DNA of 64,000 nucleotides from JAYEHL01 sp041653935 (GTDB lineage: Bacteria; Chloroflexota; Dehalococcoidia; E44-bin15): NCBI GenBank assembly GCA_041653935.1, contig JBAZEO010000001.1, positions 806,001 through 870,000 of the forward strand, in the 5' to 3' direction. The notes beneath the pieces were generated by a model. The model had not been told where the DNA came from, did not search any database, and saw nothing but the letters and a program-made list of their open reading frames with translations. Made by a program: the position numbers and the translations under genes. This document shows, in pieces, positions 40,275 through 49,073 of the stretch (its first letter is position 1; each line of letters opens with the position of its first letter).

Positions 40275-42350
40275 ATGACCAAACTCACACACCTTTTCTC
40301 GCCCATAAAGATCGGCAGCATGGAGCTCAAGAATCGCATAGTCATGACCTGCGCCAACGCCTCTGGCGGGGGCGGCGAGCACGTGCTGCAGTACTACGCC
40401 GAGCGAGCGCGGGGAGGGTGCGGGCTGCTCATAGTGGGCGGGATGTACACCTATGATACGGGACTAGCCAAGACCTTCTACGGGGGCCGGAAAGATGTCA
40501 CGCCGGAGGAGGAGCAGGCCATACGCGAGTTCGCGCTCTACGGCGAGGAGCTGCTGCCGTTCCTTCAGAAATTCACCGATACGATGCACGAGGGCGGCGC
40601 AAAGGTCTGCGCCCAACTGCTGATGACATACGAGTGGAAACACGACTGGAAGAAGAACAAGAAGGGCGCCACCGAGCTGGTCAGCGCAACGGACGGGTAC
40701 GAGCCGGCGCGGCTGGGCAAGGCGCGCGGCCTTAAAACGGAAGAGATAAAGCAGATCATCGGCGAGTACGGAGATGCCGCGCTCATCGCTAAGAAGGCCG
40801 GGTTCGACGCTATCGAGATACACGCGGGCATAGGCTATTTCTTAAATCAGTTCCTCTCGCCGCACACCAACAAGCGCACGGACGAGTACGGCGGGTCGCC
40901 TGAGAAGCGACAGCGCATGCTCATGGAGATCATCGCCGACTGCAAGAAGAAAGCCGGCGACGACTACCCCATAATCGTGCGCATATCGGCCGAGGATTTC
41001 ATGGAGGGCGGCAACAAGCTCGAGGATACGAAACCGATCGCTGTCGAGCTGGAGAAGGCCGGCATCGCGGCCATCGACGTGGAGACGGGCTGGCACGAGT
41101 CGTCGACGCCGATGGTTCAGCAGTGGGTCAATCCGGGACAATATGTTTATCTGGCCGAGGAGATCAAGAAGGTGGTCAAGGTGCCCGTGATGACCGCCTA
41201 CCGCATCTGGGACCCGAAGCACGCCGACCGCATCGTGAGCGAGGGCAAGGCCGACCTTGTTGGCATGGCGCGCGCGCTGGTCGCCGACCCCGATCTGCCC
41301 AACAAGGCGCTCAATGATCAAATCTACGATATCAACTACTGCATCGCCTGCTGCCGCTGTCTGGATACCGCTATCAGCCACGAGTGCCCCTCCTGCGCCG
41401 TGAACGCACGCGTCGGGCGCGAGGCCGTTTATCCCGCCAAGATGGCGCGGGTAGTGAAGAAGGTACTGGTCATCGGCGGAGGGCCTGCCGGAATGGAGGC
41501 GGCGCGGGTTGCGGCATCGCGCGGCCACACGGTGACGCTGTGCGACCGCAATCGCCAGCTGGGCGGGGCGCTGCTGCTGGCCCAGGTGCTGAACACGGAG
41601 CTGCCCAAGTTCTTAAGATACATGGCGCGACAGGTGAAAACGACGCCCATGGAGATCAGGCTCGAGAGGAACGTCGACGCGGACTACGTCGATAAGCAGA
41701 AGCCGGATGTGGTCATCGTTGCCACGGGCGGCGTGCCGCCCAAGGTCGAGATACCGGGAGCCAACCTTCCCAACGTGATCTCCAGCCACGATATCCTCGA
41801 GGCTATGGTGCGCGCACCAAAGAAGGGCGGTATTTTTAACAGGACAATGTGGATATTCGGCTCGCGGGCCCTGCGGCGCATGCAGAACCCGGAGCAGCTG
41901 CGCCAGGCGCTGAAGCTGCCCTTCCCCTTCAGAAAGAACGTCGTCATCATCGGCGGCGGCTTCTCGGGGTGCGAACTGGCCGATACGCTGGCCGAGCTGG
42001 GCAAGAAGGTGACGATATTAGAGAAATCCAAGCGGCTGGGCTACGACATAGGCATCACCACGCGCTGGGTGGCGCTCAAGCGGCTGGCGGACTTCAAGGT
42101 GCAGATGAAGAAGAACGCCAAGGTCGTCGAGATAACAAAGAAAGGCGTCAAGGCCACCGTCGAGGGCAAGGAGAAGTTCTACGAGGCCGGCACCGTTGTG
42201 CTGACCCTGCCGCTGGAGACGGATGATACGCTGGCAAGCCAGATCGAAGCCAAGGGCTACAAGGTGTACCGTGTGGGCGACTGCTCCGCCAGCGGCGGCC
42301 GCATCATGGAGGCAATAGCCGCCGGCTTCAAAGCCGGATACGAGATATAG
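40275..42350 (+). CDS. OYE/dienoyl-CoA-reductase-like FMN/FeS/FAD oxidoreductase (paralog 1)
   Basis: 691 residues. An N-terminal FMN TIM barrel spans about 1-370 (LFSPIKIGSMELKNRIVM, EIHAGIGYFLNQFLSP, TNKRTDEYGGS). The FeS-binding region has Cys in CIACCRCLD and ECPSCAVN. A C-terminal FAD/NAD(P) part follows (VIGGGPAGMEAARVAA, then VVIIGGGFSGCELADTLAELG). This is the layout of 2,4-dienoyl-CoA reductase, trimethylamine dehydrogenase and bile-acid BaiCD-type enzymes, which reduce conjugated enones or dienoyl-CoA. GGAGGAG precedes the ATG. A hairpin follows the stop. Substrate unknown; abundant CoA genes suggest an unsaturated acyl-CoA or steroid-like acid. Confidence 0.87.
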   Translation: MTKLTHLFSPIKIGSMELKNRIVMTCANASGGGGEHVLQYYAERARGGCGLLIVGGMYTYDTGLAKTFYGGRKDVTPEEEQAIREFALYGEELLPFLQKFTDTMHEGGAKVCAQLLMTYEWKHDWKKNKKGATELVSATDGYEPARLGKARGLKTEEIKQIIGEYGDAALIAKKAGFDAIEIHAGIGYFLNQFLSPHTNKRTDEYGGSPEKRQRMLMEIIADCKKKAGDDYPIIVRISAEDFMEGGNKLEDTKPIAVELEKAGIAAIDVETGWHESSTPMVQQWVNPGQYVYLAEEIKKVVKVPVMTAYRIWDPKHADRIVSEGKADLVGMARALVADPDLPNKALNDQIYDINYCIACCRCLDTAISHECPSCAVNARVGREAVYPAKMARVVKKVLVIGGGPAGMEAARVAASRGHTVTLCDRNRQLGGALLLAQVLNTELPKFLRYMARQVKTTPMEIRLERNVDADYVDKQKPDVVIVATGGVPPKVEIPGANLPNVISSHDILEAMVRAPKKGGIFNRTMWIFGSRALRRMQNPEQLRQALKLPFPFRKNVVIIGGGFSGCELADTLAELGKKVTILEKSKRLGYDIGITTRWVALKRLADFKVQMKKNAKVVEITKKGVKATVEGKEKFYEAGTVVLTLPLETDDTLASQIEAKGYKVYRVGDCSASGGRIMEAIAAGFKAGYEI

Positions 42351-42356
42351 ACCCTC

Positions 42357-42381
42357 ACCCCCTCTTTTAAAAAGAGGGGGT
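42357..42381 (+). terminator. Hairpin after OYE-like gene 1
   Basis: ACCCCCTCTT (42357-42366) pairs with AAGAGGGGGT (42372-42381); short loop, no T run. Confidence 0.5.
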
Positions 42382-42390
42382 ACTATCACA

Positions 42391-42487
42391 CGACTTTACA
42401 CAGCTGCGGCGCGCGAAATTGTTTGTATGTGCACGGCAGTTCGTCCGTGCACATACATTAAGGTTTACTAAGTGCTGTAATACATAC
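42391..42487 (+). repeat. Interspersed palindromic repeat B, copy 2
   Basis: CAGCTGCGGCGCGCGAAATT, stem GTATGTGCACGG (42425-42436) with CCGTGCACATAC (42445-42456), then AAGTGCTGTAATAC. Followed 64 nt later by repeat A copy 4. Confidence 0.85.
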
Positions 42488-42550
42488 CTTTAGCCGAGCA
42501 TTCCAACGATACGGAGGTCGACTACTACAGCCCTATACCATGTAATGGGT

Positions 42551-42700
42551 AGAGGTTAGCTTCCCACAGAGGTGCAGGAGATGATTCTCCTGCCGGGGTG
42601 TTAGGGGTGTCCCCTATCTTTAAAAGTCCCCCAACGTATGGGGGATTTAGGGGGTTCGGTTATTGTTTACCCCTTTCAAGGGGGACAGCAGGGGGTTGAC
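42551..42700 (+). repeat. Interspersed hairpin repeat A, copy 4 (full length)
   Basis: Complete form with four modules: GCAGGAGA..TCTCCTGC; AGGGGTGTCCCCT; TCCCCCAACGTATGGGGGA; and ACCCCTTTCAAGGGGG, ending AGCAGGGGGTTGAC. Lies upstream of asd, same direction. Beyond A and B nothing gene-like is seen in 42351-42847. Confidence 0.88.
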
Positions 42701-42847
42701 CATATTCCATCCGAATCATCCTTTTGCCTATTGCCTTTTATGATATAATTATGCGCGCATGGAGGTCGACCCGGCCGGGCTAAAAAATGAGACGCCCCGC
42801 TGAGAGTGATCTCCAGTTTTCATCTTGGAGGAAAGTGGTACAAGGAA

Positions 42848-43930
42848 ATGGACAGGATCAAAGTAGGAGTTCTCGGCGCCACCGGCATGGTCGGACAGAA
42901 TTATCTCCGGCTGCTGGAAAATCATCCCTGGTTCGAGGTCACATACATCGCGGCCTCCCCCAACTCGGCGGGAAAGACCTATGCCGAAGCGGTCAAGGGA
43001 AGATGGGTCATGGAGGATCCCATGCCCGAAGCGGTGAAGAAGGTCATCGTCGGCGATGCCAACTTGGTCGATTCGGCCAAGGGCAAGTGTCAGATGGTGT
43101 TCTCCGCCATCGAGGCAGATAAGGACACCATTAAAAAGCTCGAAGAAGAGTACGCCAAGAACGACTTCCCAGTGGTCTCCAACAACTCGGCGCACAGGGC
43201 GACCCCGGACGTGCCCATGATCATACCCGAGGTCAACTGGGAGCATACCGCCGTAATCAAGGCGCAGCGCAAGAACAGGGGCTGGAAAAAGGGCCTCATC
43301 GCCGTCAAGCCCAACTGCAGCTTGCAGAGCTACGTGACCCTGCTCCACGCCCTGCAGCAGGCGGGTTACCCCATCGAGAAGGCCATAATCAGCACCATGC
43401 AGGCGGTCTCAGGCGCCGGATTCCCGGGCGTTGCCTCACTGCTGATGATAGATAACGTGATACCTTACATCGGCGGCGAGGAGGAGAAGTCCGAGCAGGA
43501 GCCGCTCAAGATATTCGGCAAGATAGTCGACGGCAAGATCGTGCCCACCGACTCGATGAAAATATCGGCACACTGCAACCGCGTGCCCGTGCTCGACGGG
43601 CATACCGCCTGCGTCAGCGTAAAGTTCGCGGATAAGGTACCGTCCGTCAAGGACGTCTTGAACATCTTCAGCAAATACAGCAGCGAGCCCCAGAGGCTGA
43701 AGCTGCCCTCCGCCCCGATACCGGCTATCATCTGCCGCGAGGAGCAGGACCGGCCGCAGCCGCACTGGGACCGCGATGCTGGCCGGGGCATGGCTGTGAG
43801 CGTGGGGCGGGTGCGGCCATGCAACGTCTTCGACATCCGCTTTGTGGGGCTGTCTCACAACACGGTGCGGGGAGCTGCCGGCGGCGCCATCCTCATGGCC
43901 GAGCTGCTTAAAGCTCAGGGCTACTTCTAG
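42848..43930 (+). CDS. asd: Aspartate-semialdehyde dehydrogenase, archaeal/fungal type
   Basis: 360 residues. N-terminal VGVLGATGMVGQNYLRLL, VVSNNSAHR, IPEVNW, catalytic C157 in KPNCSLQ, then QAVSGAGFPG and HCNRVPVLDGHTA. The longer archaeal/fungal branch of Asd fits, rather than the E. coli type. It reduces aspartyl phosphate toward Lys, Met and Thr. ATG 42848 has only AAGGAA very close by; a GTG at 42806 would add 14 residues and cannot be excluded. Single-gene unit between two OYE-like genes; strong terminator follows. Confidence 0.88.
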   Translation: MDRIKVGVLGATGMVGQNYLRLLENHPWFEVTYIAASPNSAGKTYAEAVKGRWVMEDPMPEAVKKVIVGDANLVDSAKGKCQMVFSAIEADKDTIKKLEEEYAKNDFPVVSNNSAHRATPDVPMIIPEVNWEHTAVIKAQRKNRGWKKGLIAVKPNCSLQSYVTLLHALQQAGYPIEKAIISTMQAVSGAGFPGVASLLMIDNVIPYIGGEEEKSEQEPLKIFGKIVDGKIVPTDSMKISAHCNRVPVLDGHTACVSVKFADKVPSVKDVLNIFSKYSSEPQRLKLPSAPIPAIICREEQDRPQPHWDRDAGRGMAVSVGRVRPCNVFDIRFVGLSHNTVRGAAGGAILMAELLKAQGYF

Positions 43931-43955
43931 CTCCAGCGATAATCGAAAGAGTACG

Positions 43956-43984
43956 ACGGGGGACATCACTGTCCCCCGTTTTTT
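43956..43984 (+). terminator. Terminator of asd
   Basis: 10-bp stem ACGGGGGACA/TGTCCCCCGT (43956-43965, 43970-43979), loop TCAC, then a six-T run. Confidence 0.9.
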
Positions 43985-43994
43985 ATATCTCCCT

Positions 43995-44020
43995 GTAGGG
44001 GCGAACTACTGTGTTCGCCC
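43995..44020. repeat. Palindrome family C, imperfect copy
   Basis: GTAGGGGCGAAC...GTTCGCCC; inverted-repeat halves around a short centre, as at 29462 and 58174 but not perfect. Confidence 0.6.
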
Positions 44021-44062
44021 TCGTCATTAGCCCTCTTTTTGATAAAGAGATGGTAGCGACCC

Positions 44063-44157
44063 CGACTTTTTACAGCTGCGGCGCGCAAAATTGTTCGTAT
44101 GTGCACGGCACTCCGTCCGTGCACATACACAAAGGTTCACTAAGTGCTGTAATACGT
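44063..44157 (+). repeat. Interspersed palindromic repeat B, copy 3
   Basis: CAGCTGCGGCGCGCAAAATT, stem GTATGTGCACGG (44097-44108) with CCGTGCACATAC (44117-44128), then AAGTGCTGTAATAC. Repeat A copy 5 follows 59 nt on, as at the other two B sites. Confidence 0.85.
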
Positions 44158-44215
44158 CCAGCCTTCTCAAGAAGCCTAGGTAGACACACTGCTCTATCGC
44201 CCTCTACCAACACAG

Positions 44216-44335
44216 AGGCAGAGGTTAGCTATCCGCAGAGATGCAGGAGAATCATCTCCTGCCGGGGGTTTGGGGGTGTCCCCCATCTTTTTTAAAATCC
44301 CCCAAGACTGGGGGATAGCAGGGGGTTGATTATTA
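44216..44335 (+). repeat. Interspersed hairpin repeat A, copy 5
   Basis: AGAGGTTAGCTA lead, GCAGGAGA..TCTCCTGC, GGGGGTGTCCCCC, TCCCCCAAGACTGGGGGA, AGCAGGGGGTTGA. Ends 37 nt before the OYE-like gene 2 start. The fourth hairpin module is missing. Confidence 0.88.
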
Positions 44336-44371
44336 CTCATCATCCCTGCAAAATAGTACAGGGGAACTCTT

Positions 44372-46297
44372 ATGACAAAACTTACTAACCTTTTTCAGCC
44401 GTTCCAGATAGGCAGCGTCGAGTTGAAGAACCGCCTCGTGATGCTGTCCATGGACACGGGCTATGGCGACGACGGATACGCCAGCAAGCGCGACCGCGAT
44501 TACCTGGTAGCGCGGGCTAAAGGCGGCGCCGGGCTCATAATAACCGGCATGCTCATGCCCGGAAGCACCGGCGTGCCGCTGCCAGGACGCATATCGATAC
44601 ACGCTGACAGGTTCATCCCCGGCCTCAGGGAGGATGCCGACGCCGTGCACGCCGCGGGAGCCAAGATAGCGCCCCAGATCGGCCTGCAGTACTACTGGGC
44701 CCGCGCCGACGGAGAGAAGATCGAAGAGATCGGAGCGTCTGAGGTGGCCACGCGCAAGAACTCCAAACCGCGCGCCCTTACGATAGATGAGATACACCAG
44801 ATAATCGACGAATATGCCGAGGGCGTCAGGCGCGCCCGCGATGCCGGCTTCGACGCCATCGAGCTGCACTGCGGCATCGGCTACCTGATAGCGCGCTTCC
44901 TGTCGCCGGCTACCAACAAACGTACCGACGAGTACGGCGGCAGCTTCGAGAACAGGATGCGTTTCCTGCTGGAGATACTAGGCTCGGCCAAGAAAAAGGC
45001 GGGGAATGATTTCCCGATAGTCTGCCGCTTCTCCGCCGACGAGTTCATGGAGGGGGGCAATAAGCTTGATGACGGCAAAAAGATAGCCGTGGCGATGGAG
45101 AGTGCGGGCGTGTCCTGCCTCAACGTGGGGGCCGGTTGGCACGAGTGCCGCACCCCATTGATATACATGTCCGTGCCGCGCGGCAGCTTCGTCTACCTGG
45201 CGGAGGAGATCAAGAAAGTCGTGAAGATACCGGTAATCGCCGCCTACCGCATCAACAATCCCATACTGGCCGACTCGATAATCGCTCAGGGCAAGGCCGA
45301 CCTAGTAGGCATGGGGCGCGCGCTGCTGGCCGACCCGGAGCTGCCAAACAAGGCCATACAGGAGCGCTTCGACGATATCAGGCCGTGCATCGCCTGCAAC
45401 TACTGCCTGGACCGCGTCATGCTCGGCGCGCCCATCGCCTGCGCCGTGAACCCGCGCATGGGCCGGGAGCACGAGGATCGACCTGAGCACGCTAAAAAGT
45501 CGAAGAAAGTATTCGTCATCGGCGGAGGCCCAGCCGGCATGGAGGCCGCCGTCGATGCGGCAAAGCTCGGACACGATGTGACCCTGTTCGATAAAGGCAA
45601 TCGACTGGGCGGTAACCTTATCCCCGCCGCTGCGCCGTCGTACAAGTGGGAGATCAACAACCTCATCGCCTATTATGAAACACAGTTGAAGAAGAACAAC
45701 GTGAAGGTAAAGCTCGACACGGAGGCCGATGAGAACACCATCGCCAAAGGAAAACCCGACGCCGTGATCGTAGCCGCGGGCGCCCAGCCCATAGTGCCGC
45801 CGGAGTGGAGACGGGACGTGCCAAACATCGTCACCGCTGTTCAGGTGCTCACAGGCGAGAAAAAAGCCGCGGGGGAGAAGGTTGTAGTCGTGGGCGGCGG
45901 CCTGGTGGGCTGCGAGGTAGCGGAGTACCTGGCGGAGCGGGGCAAGAAGGTAACCATCATCGAGATGCTGGACCGCATGGGAAACGATATCGGCATGACT
46001 ATAAGGTGGATAATCATGCAGCGGCTGCACAACGCCGGCGTGAAATGGGTCACCGGCGCCAAGGTGGAGCAGATCACCGAGAGCAGGGTGCGCGCCAACA
46101 AGAAATGCACGACGATATTCTTCGATGCCGACACCGTTGTGCTGGCCATGGGCATGAAGCCGCGCGCAGAGCTGGCCGAAAAGCTGAAACAGAAGTTCGG
46201 CGGCAACATCGACATCAAGTGTATCGGCGACTGCGTGGAGGCCGGCAAGATAGCGCAGGCCACCGAGGGCGGCTTCCTCGCCGCTCAGGAATTATAA
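44372..46297 (+). CDS. OYE/dienoyl-CoA-reductase-like FMN/FeS/FAD oxidoreductase (paralog 2)
   Basis: 641 residues with the same domains as the 40275-42350 protein: LFQPFQIGSVELKNRLVM, ELHCGIGYLIARFLSP, TNKRTDEYGGS, FeS Cys in CIACNYCLD and PIACAVNP, VIGGGPAGMEAAVDAA and VVVGGGLVGCEVAEYLAERG. The second FAD/NAD half is about 50 residues shorter. The FeS motif C-x2-C-x2-C...C is closer to classical dienoyl-CoA reductases than in paralog 1. It probably reduces a different unsaturated substrate. Flanked on both sides by repeat A copies. Confidence 0.87.
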   Translation: MTKLTNLFQPFQIGSVELKNRLVMLSMDTGYGDDGYASKRDRDYLVARAKGGAGLIITGMLMPGSTGVPLPGRISIHADRFIPGLREDADAVHAAGAKIAPQIGLQYYWARADGEKIEEIGASEVATRKNSKPRALTIDEIHQIIDEYAEGVRRARDAGFDAIELHCGIGYLIARFLSPATNKRTDEYGGSFENRMRFLLEILGSAKKKAGNDFPIVCRFSADEFMEGGNKLDDGKKIAVAMESAGVSCLNVGAGWHECRTPLIYMSVPRGSFVYLAEEIKKVVKIPVIAAYRINNPILADSIIAQGKADLVGMGRALLADPELPNKAIQERFDDIRPCIACNYCLDRVMLGAPIACAVNPRMGREHEDRPEHAKKSKKVFVIGGGPAGMEAAVDAAKLGHDVTLFDKGNRLGGNLIPAAAPSYKWEINNLIAYYETQLKKNNVKVKLDTEADENTIAKGKPDAVIVAAGAQPIVPPEWRRDVPNIVTAVQVLTGEKKAAGEKVVVVGGGLVGCEVAEYLAERGKKVTIIEMLDRMGNDIGMTIRWIIMQRLHNAGVKWVTGAKVEQITESRVRANKKCTTIFFDADTVVLAMGMKPRAELAEKLKQKFGGNIDIKCIGDCVEAGKIAQATEGGFLAAQEL

Positions 46298-46313
46298 ATC
46301 CCATGACGTAAAA

Positions 46314-46446
46314 AGTGGTGCAGGAGAAATTCTCCTGCCAGGGGTTTGGGGGTGTCCCCCAATTCCAAAGTCCCCCAACGTATGGGGGACTACCAGGGGG
46401 TTCGGTTATTGTTTACCCCTTTCAAGGGGGACAGCAGGGGGTTGAC
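46314..46446 (+). repeat. Interspersed hairpin repeat A, copy 6 (full length)
   Basis: All four modules as in copy 4. The terminal AGGGGG is 8 nt before the TTG start of the next gene, so the repeat itself supplies that gene's ribosome-binding site. Confidence 0.9.
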
Positions 46447-46448
46447 CA

Positions 46449-46943
46449 TTGAGTGAAGAACAAGAGAAACCTAAACGCTGGTATAAGAATAAGCAATGGC
46501 TGACTATAGACGCGTTGGTATTTTTAATTTGTTTAATATCTTCTGCTTGGGCTATGACTAGAGGAGTAGAAAGTCCCTCAACGGAGTATTACTACGGTGT
46601 CTTCAAACATAACGTGCAGAATGCAGTACAGGATTATCAAGACAAGAATGAAGGTAATTTACCCACTGTTAACGGAACTGTAACCGTAAACGGTTCACTA
46701 TGCTACATCATCGATATCTGTGCTCTCTTAGTTTCAGAAGGCGGAGAACTGAATCAAATTACCGATAACTGTGCCAGCATCAATGGTGCAAATAATGACA
46801 ACTGCGACGCCGGCTGTGAAGGATGTACAGACTATTCCCATTATATCTGGATAGTCAATGAATCTGGACACGTTTACTCTACCTGTGTAGGTTCCAATTG
46901 CAGCACCTATAACAAGAGCGGATACCAAGACGTATGGCCATGA
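46449..46943 (+). CDS. Membrane-anchored pilin-like Cys-rich protein
   Basis: 164 residues from TTG 46449, with AGGGGG from repeat A as Shine-Dalgarno. A basic cytoplasmic N-terminus leads to one TM (about 20-37). Residues 55-164 form the same domain as the end of the 22626-23777 protein: helix NAVQDYQDKNEGNLPTVNG, DICALLV, then Cys at 119, 123, 126, 146, 151 (NCDAGCEGC, YSTCVG), and final VWP. It looks like the globular half of a pseudopilin but lacks a prepilin cleavage motif. Probably displayed outside the membrane. Its end overlaps the PHP gene start. Confidence 0.65.
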   Translation: MSEEQEKPKRWYKNKQWLTIDALVFLICLISSAWAMTRGVESPSTEYYYGVFKHNVQNAVQDYQDKNEGNLPTVNGTVTVNGSLCYIIDICALLVSEGGELNQITDNCASINGANNDNCDAGCEGCTDYSHYIWIVNESGHVYSTCVGSNCSTYNKSGYQDVWP

Positions 46944-47689
46944 TAATCGATTTACACACTCATACTTATCCTCTCTCCTATGACAGCGACCTGTCCGCAG
47001 ACGACCTTATCATCGCAGCCAGGAGCGCCGGGCTAGACGGCATCTGCCTCACCGAGCACGACGCCTTCTGGAGCGAGGCCGAGGTCGAGGCGCTGCGAAA
47101 CAAGCACCAGTTTCCCGTCTTCGCCGGCGCCGAGCTTAACACCGAGGAGGAGCACCTCATAGTTTTCGGCCTCAAGCAATGGCTTATAGGCATGAGCCAC
47201 GCCGATTTTGTCATTGAGAAAGTAAATGAGTTCAAAGGCGCGGTGATCATAGCACACCCGTTCCGTCGCAAGATATTGAGGGGCAGCGACGACCCGGACG
47301 ACGAGCGCTTCAATCGCGAGCTGGATAACGCTTGCAAGAATCCGCTATTTTCGAAAGTCGACGCCCTCGAAGTGCAGAACGCACACGGTAACGAGCGCGA
47401 TAATGGCTTCTCGGCTGAGCTGGCGCGTCGCCTCAAGCAGCATACGACAGGAGGAACCGACGCGCACGAGGCCGCCGACATAGGTCATGCGGCCACGTAC
47501 TTCGAGCGGGAGATCAAAAGCCTCGACGAGCTCATCATCGAATTGAAATCCGGAAGGTTCCGCGCTCTTTCGCCTCAGGAGATCGCCCAAAAGCTGAAGC
47601 CAAGCAAGGCCAAGCGGAAAAGCGAGGAGTGGAAGGAAAAGTTCGAGAAGATGCGGCAGTCCGGGCTATACACAGAGTTCGGCGACTAG
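46934..47689 (+). CDS. PHP-domain metal-dependent phosphoesterase
   Basis: 251 residues. PHP motifs: DLHTHTYPLSYDSDLS, LTEHDAFW, GAELNTEEEH, AHPFRRK, and GGTDAHEAADIG; His/Asp/Glu residues bind up to three metals. Stand-alone PHP proteins hydrolyse small phosphoesters such as pAp or nucleotides. Start at 46934 or at ATG 46940, which overlaps the upstream stop (ATGA). Its last 24 nt overlap the 3' end of holA on the other strand. Confidence 0.85.
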   Translation: MAMIIDLHTHTYPLSYDSDLSADDLIIAARSAGLDGICLTEHDAFWSEAEVEALRNKHQFPVFAGAELNTEEEHLIVFGLKQWLIGMSHADFVIEKVNEFKGAVIIAHPFRRKILRGSDDPDDERFNRELDNACKNPLFSKVDALEVQNAHGNERDNGFSAELARRLKQHTTGGTDAHEAADIGHAATYFEREIKSLDELIIELKSGRFRALSPQEIAQKLKPSKAKRKSEEWKEKFEKMRQSGLYTEFGD

Positions 47690-48685
47690 CAGGTCCAGCG
47701 CCAGGTCGCCCTTCCAGATGCCCTGCTTGATGGAGATGTCGGTCTCAAGGATCTTGCGGTAGATCTGCTCCAGGCGTTCCATGGAATAGTTGCGGCTCTG
47801 CTCCAGCGCCTTGTTCAGCACGAAATCGTTGTTTATCCCCATGCGGTCCCTGATCTCGTTGCGATTGCACTTCAGATTGATGAGCTCCTTCACTTCCACC
47901 AGCAACCGCACCTGCCTTGTTATCATGAAAAGTATGTATGGAGCGGCGGCGCCTTCGTCCAGCATCTGCTGCAGGAGCGGAACCGCGGTCGCCGAGCGTC
48001 CCTCGATCAGTGCGTCGACCATGGTGAAGATATTGGCCTCGCGGGCGTAGCTCACCACTTCCTTAACATCCTTCTCCTCGATGCGCTTGCCGCCGGTGAA
48101 AAGGATCAGCTTATCGATCTCGCTGGCCAGCACCCACAGGTTGTCCCCGGCGTAAGCCGCCAGTAGCTTCACCGCCTCGGGCGCTATGCTCCCGCCACCG
48201 CCCTTTACCCTGTTGCGTATCCACTCGCTCAGCGAATTCCCCTTCAATTCAGAGAACTGCCGCACCTGCGCCGACGGCGCAAGCTGTTTTAACAGCAGGT
48301 TACCTTTCTTTACATCGCCGTCGATAAAAACGAGCACCGTGGTCGGCGGCACGTCGGAGAGCTTCTGTTGCAATTCGCCCCACTCGGCCCGCCAGCCCTT
48401 CTTGGGCATGACCTTTTCCTGCTCCTCCTCCGCGCCGTCCGATCCCTTCGTCGTCTTAGCACCTTTCTCAAACCGCGAAAGAAGCCCATCGACGATGACG
48501 AGACGGTGCGTGCCAAGAAACGGCATCGCCTTACAGGCATCAAGCAGCTGTCCCGGAGCGACCTGCTTGCCGTCGAACTCATTAGTGTTCGTTGCCAGCG
48601 CCTCACGATCGCCCAGGCCGTTCTTAATGTAATTCAGCTCTTCGTGCAGGGAGAACTCATCGTGGCCATAGAGAACGTATATCAC
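47666..48685 (-). CDS. holA: DNA polymerase III delta subunit
   Basis: 339 residues. Matches HolA by N-terminal YVLYGHDEFSLHEELNYIK, ACKAMPFLGTHRLVIVDGL, the SLSEWIRNRVKGGG helix, LAAYAGDNLWVLASEIDKL, and a C-terminal ETDISIKQGIWKGDLALDLLV. Delta opens the sliding clamp within the loader. A lysine/acidic insert (KTTKGSDGAEEEQEKV) lies near 76-92. Convergent with the PHP gene, sharing 24 nt. Confidence 0.88.
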   Translation of the reverse strand: MIYVLYGHDEFSLHEELNYIKNGLGDREALATNTNEFDGKQVAPGQLLDACKAMPFLGTHRLVIVDGLLSRFEKGAKTTKGSDGAEEEQEKVMPKKGWRAEWGELQQKLSDVPPTTVLVFIDGDVKKGNLLLKQLAPSAQVRQFSELKGNSLSEWIRNRVKGGGGSIAPEAVKLLAAYAGDNLWVLASEIDKLILFTGGKRIEEKDVKEVVSYAREANIFTMVDALIEGRSATAVPLLQQMLDEGAAAPYILFMITRQVRLLVEVKELINLKCNRNEIRDRMGINNDFVLNKALEQSRNYSMERLEQIYRKILETDISIKQGIWKGDLALDLLVAELCV

Positions 48686-48851
48686 GACCCTATTCTACCC
48701 CATCACCGATGGTGCGGCTAGACCTGAACGGCAAATGTGGTATCATAGTCACATAAATCGAGACACGATGGAGAGATCTCCTTCCTGTACTGTAAAGACC
48801 GGCGAAACCGTGAGCTCGGGCCCTCACACCAGCCCTCTCCCCTGCGGAGAG

Positions 48852-49052
48852 AGAGGTTAGCTAAAGAAAGAGGTGCAGGAGAGTTTTCTCCTGCCAGGGG
48901 TTTGGGGGTGTCCCCTATTTTTCAAAGCCCCCCAAACGTATGGGGGACTAACAGGGGGTTCGGTTGTTGTTTCCCCCTTTCAAGGGGGATTTCAGGGGGT
49001 ATCCCCTAATTCTTGAAACCACAATATATGGTGGACTCATAGAGGGTTGACC
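48852..49052 (+). repeat. Interspersed hairpin repeat A, copy 7 (extended)
   Basis: AGAGGTTAGCTA lead, four modules, then an extra GGGGTATCCCC and ATATATGGTGG stretch ending AGAGGGTTGACC, 22 nt before the YchF-type start. A CCCTCTCCCC/GGAGAGAG hairpin lies upstream. No gene is seen in 48686-49073. Confidence 0.85.
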
Positions 49053-49073
49053 ACTAATTATAGGAGTTTCTAA

